A DNA stretch of 64,000 nt from Setaria digitata (Eukaryota; Nematoda; Chromadorea; Rhabditida; Setariidae): contig RCAB01000322.1 of the NCBI GenBank assembly GCA_003640385.1, positions 1-64,000 on the forward strand, read 5' to 3'. This document shows positions 62,601-64,000 of this stretch, piece after piece. Below the pieces are notes generated by a model. It was not told where the DNA came from, did no database searches, and worked only from the letters and a program-made list of their open reading frames with translations. The translations under genes and the position numbers were made by a program. Position 1 is the stretch's first letter. The number at the start of each line of letters is the position of its first letter.

Positions 62601-63154
62601 ACTACAAATTTTTGTCAACCGTGTCATTTTTTCTTTCTAGAACAAACAAAAAATAATAAACGAAAAATTAAAACTCATCAAAATAGATTTATTGCTGCTC
62701 TAGAAAAAACAAACAAAATCAATTAAACATGAAAAACTTTTTTTTTTGTAAAGGCAATAACATACTAATGTTAAAGAAACAATTGAAAAGATAATTAGCT
62801 AAAGAAAATGAATGAAAACAGAAAATAAAAATCAAAAAGCAAGAAATTGCAAAAGAATTTGTGATAAAATAAACTTTGATATTTTAAAATTGAAAAAGAA
62901 AAGAGAAGAAATGTGATAATAATGAAAAACAAATAATAAATTAAGTAAATGAGTAAAATTACCTCATCGAATTGAATGCTATCTTTGCATGATAGAAAAA
63001 TCGTACAATTATTGGAAAATGATTGATTTGTTGTACAGCGCCAGTGTGGTATATAATTTGAAAAAATGGGATAAATCATTTGTGATGCAAAAAATATACT
63101 GAATTGCCAGGTAATTAATACAAATATATGGAAACGATTAATATCGTAAAACAT
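56700..63154 (-). CDS. SLC22-like major facilitator transporter (organic cation/anion transporter type)
   Basis: Nine exons on the minus strand: 63154-62963, 62024-61826, 61502-61357, 60192-60046, 59602-59463, 58485-58353, 57894-57769, 57316-57152, 56885-56700; 477 residues. The extracellular loop after the first membrane segment has several cysteines (HWRCTTNQSFSNN, LSCKDS). The family signature follows: ALEYDWICGASAYWASLYSQ, then LLGTIIAGTLSDIFGRQPLA, the MFS loop 2-3 motif. Further marks are VFPESPAWLHSK at the end of segment 6, the large inner loop with KRLIDVIRQSNYGKR, segment 7 (FVLWLMWFTASLCGYAIDLN), and AIESMPTSMRASSLGSCSFI before segment 11. SLC22 proteins move organic ions or zwitterions across the plasma membrane; the substrate cannot be read from sequence. 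An in-frame TAA upstream fixes the start. The protein is shorter than most SLC22 members. Introns hold an exon-copy relic and a triplicated acceptor. Confidence 0.88.
57275..57700 (-). repeat. Tandem duplication with a decayed copy of the SLC22-like exon 8 start
   Basis: The segment about 57275-57440 (start of exon 57316-57152 plus upstream intron) resembles about 57534-57700. The second copy keeps an AG acceptor and, from 57577, reads DIITMVINLIGTIVFTANC, against GIAILVINLIGTVFIEY in the real exon, then runs into a poly-T tract. Confidence 0.75.
58483..58625 (-). repeat. Three tandem copies of a 48-49 bp unit at the acceptor of SLC22-like exon 6
   Basis: AAACTGAAAATT recurs at 58483, 58531 and 58580. 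On the gene strand each copy supplies AATTTTCAG followed by TTT, a 3' splice site. The innermost copy is the one used in the model (exon start 58485). Confidence 0.85.
61784..61806. repeat. (TA)n microsatellite ending at an N
   Basis: TA run in the SLC22-like intron with an unresolved base at 61806. Confidence 0.85.
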
Positions 63155-64000
63155 ATTTTTTTATTCCTTTTCCTCCTTTTTTTTTCTTTGTTGTTGTTGT
63201 TGTTTGTTTGCTTCTGTTGTAGTCGTAATTTAATTAAATTACAGTTTTAATCTGAAAATTTTTGAAAGATTATGCAATTATTTTTTATTTGTATAATTCA
63301 TTAATGGAGCAAGAAATGAATGACCTAACAAAGAAGAAAAAAACGAATAAAATTTAGGAATCACAACTAAAAATGTGCTAAATTAAAAGTATTTATATTT
63401 ATACAATACATAAATGTAATAGGAATTTATTCAGTAAAATATTCAATAAGATAAGTATAGGAAATTCTTTTTATCAGATTTTTTCTGAGAAATATATTCC
63501 GAATTATTTTAAGTATTCCAATAAAGCACAATCGAGGATATCGGAAGAAAATGCTAAATGAGGACAATATTGTATGATGCACTCAGAAGGCATTTGTTGA
63601 ATAAACTCACATTTTAATTATTTTCTCTTGTTTAATTAATAAGTATTATATAAAAAGGAGTAATTCATCATTCGTAGCACTGATAATTTGTTCATAAAAA
63701 TTATGATAATTACATAATTATAAAAGTTAAAATGCTCTAAGGTAATGCGTATAATAATGAGGTCTTTTACGACCGAACCAATTTTTAACAAATAGTAAAA
63801 GACTAGAATTAGATAAATTGAAATTTTAATGGCGGCAGGTCTTTTCTACTGTTCTTGTTTATTTGCCAATAAACTCAACATTTAAATAGTTACTTCATCG
63901 GAATTTTACTATTCAAATACACTTCTGCAAATTTCATAATCGAAGATAGATTAAAACTGGAACTGGAAATCAATTAAAATTACATTAATTGATGGAGCAA
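63155..64000. other. Upstream region of the SLC22-like gene
   Basis: AT-rich sequence with a TTG repeat around 63189-63212. No further exon was recognised on either strand before the window ends. Confidence 0.6.

Noticed and set aside
1..64000. CRISPR arrays, tRNA or rRNA genes, integrated prophage or Wolbachia-type insert
   Set aside because: No regularly spaced repeats, cloverleaf B-box patterns, rRNA motifs or dense intron-free bacterial-style genes were seen on reading both strands; a tRNAscan or BLAST search would be needed to exclude small ones.

Overview
This window is a stretch of nuclear genome from a nematode. It is very AT-rich, with long poly-A/T runs and TA, CA and CT microsatellites. 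Its genes carry many short exons with nematode-style 3' splice sites (TTTTCAG/R), and several have a splice-acceptor-like AG at or just before the start codon, as expected for spliced-leader trans-splicing. Protein content and composition suggest a spirurid/filarial-type worm, but the species cannot be named from the sequence. All gene models were built by hand from splice signals, reading phase and family conservation. Exon phases close without a break in every model except at the 5' end of the TANGO6-like gene.

Layout: (1) 446-6929 minus, a class II phosphatidylinositol transfer protein (PITPNM/RdgB type) running off the left edge. (2) 6930-10462, a shared upstream region with a 24-bp minisatellite. 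(3) 10463-12952 plus, protein phosphatase 4 catalytic subunit. (4) 14223-15809 plus, mitochondrial monothiol glutaredoxin 5. (5) 15806-20400 minus, PP2C phosphatase PPM1G, whose stop overlaps the glutaredoxin stop by 4 bp. (6) 23114-28637 plus, a DAGL-beta-like diacylglycerol lipase. (7) 30340-34972 plus, a permuted NlpC/P60 (YiiX-like) cysteine hydrolase domain joined in frame to an ALDH9-type aldehyde dehydrogenase. (8) 36422-39293 minus, chimaerin (SH2-C1-RhoGAP). (9) 40558-43168 plus, eEF1B-beta. (10) about 43425-53775 plus, a TANGO6-like HEAT-repeat protein. (11) 56700-63154 minus, an SLC22-like major facilitator transporter.

The genes are mostly housekeeping or signalling genes. Three touch phosphoinositide/diacylglycerol signalling: PITPNM supplies phosphatidylinositol, DAGL consumes diacylglycerol, and chimaerin has an intact diacylglycerol-binding C1 domain. 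The eEF1B-beta and TANGO6 genes lie head to tail less than 300 bp apart and may share an operon. From memory, several C. elegans orthologues (glrx-5, ppm-1.G, dagl-2, pph-4.1, eef-1B.1, chin-1, alh-9) are chromosome III genes, so the window may belong to that ancestral nematode linkage group.

Most unusual points: the NlpC/P60-ALDH9 fusion; the mutually antisense 3' ends of glutaredoxin 5 and PPM1G; a decayed tandem copy of one exon and a triplicated splice acceptor in the transporter gene; two GC-AG introns needed to keep frame; an intronic near-perfect hairpin; and two short duplications flanking single Ns that look like unmerged contig ends. No CRISPR array, prokaryotic element, tRNA or rRNA gene was seen.
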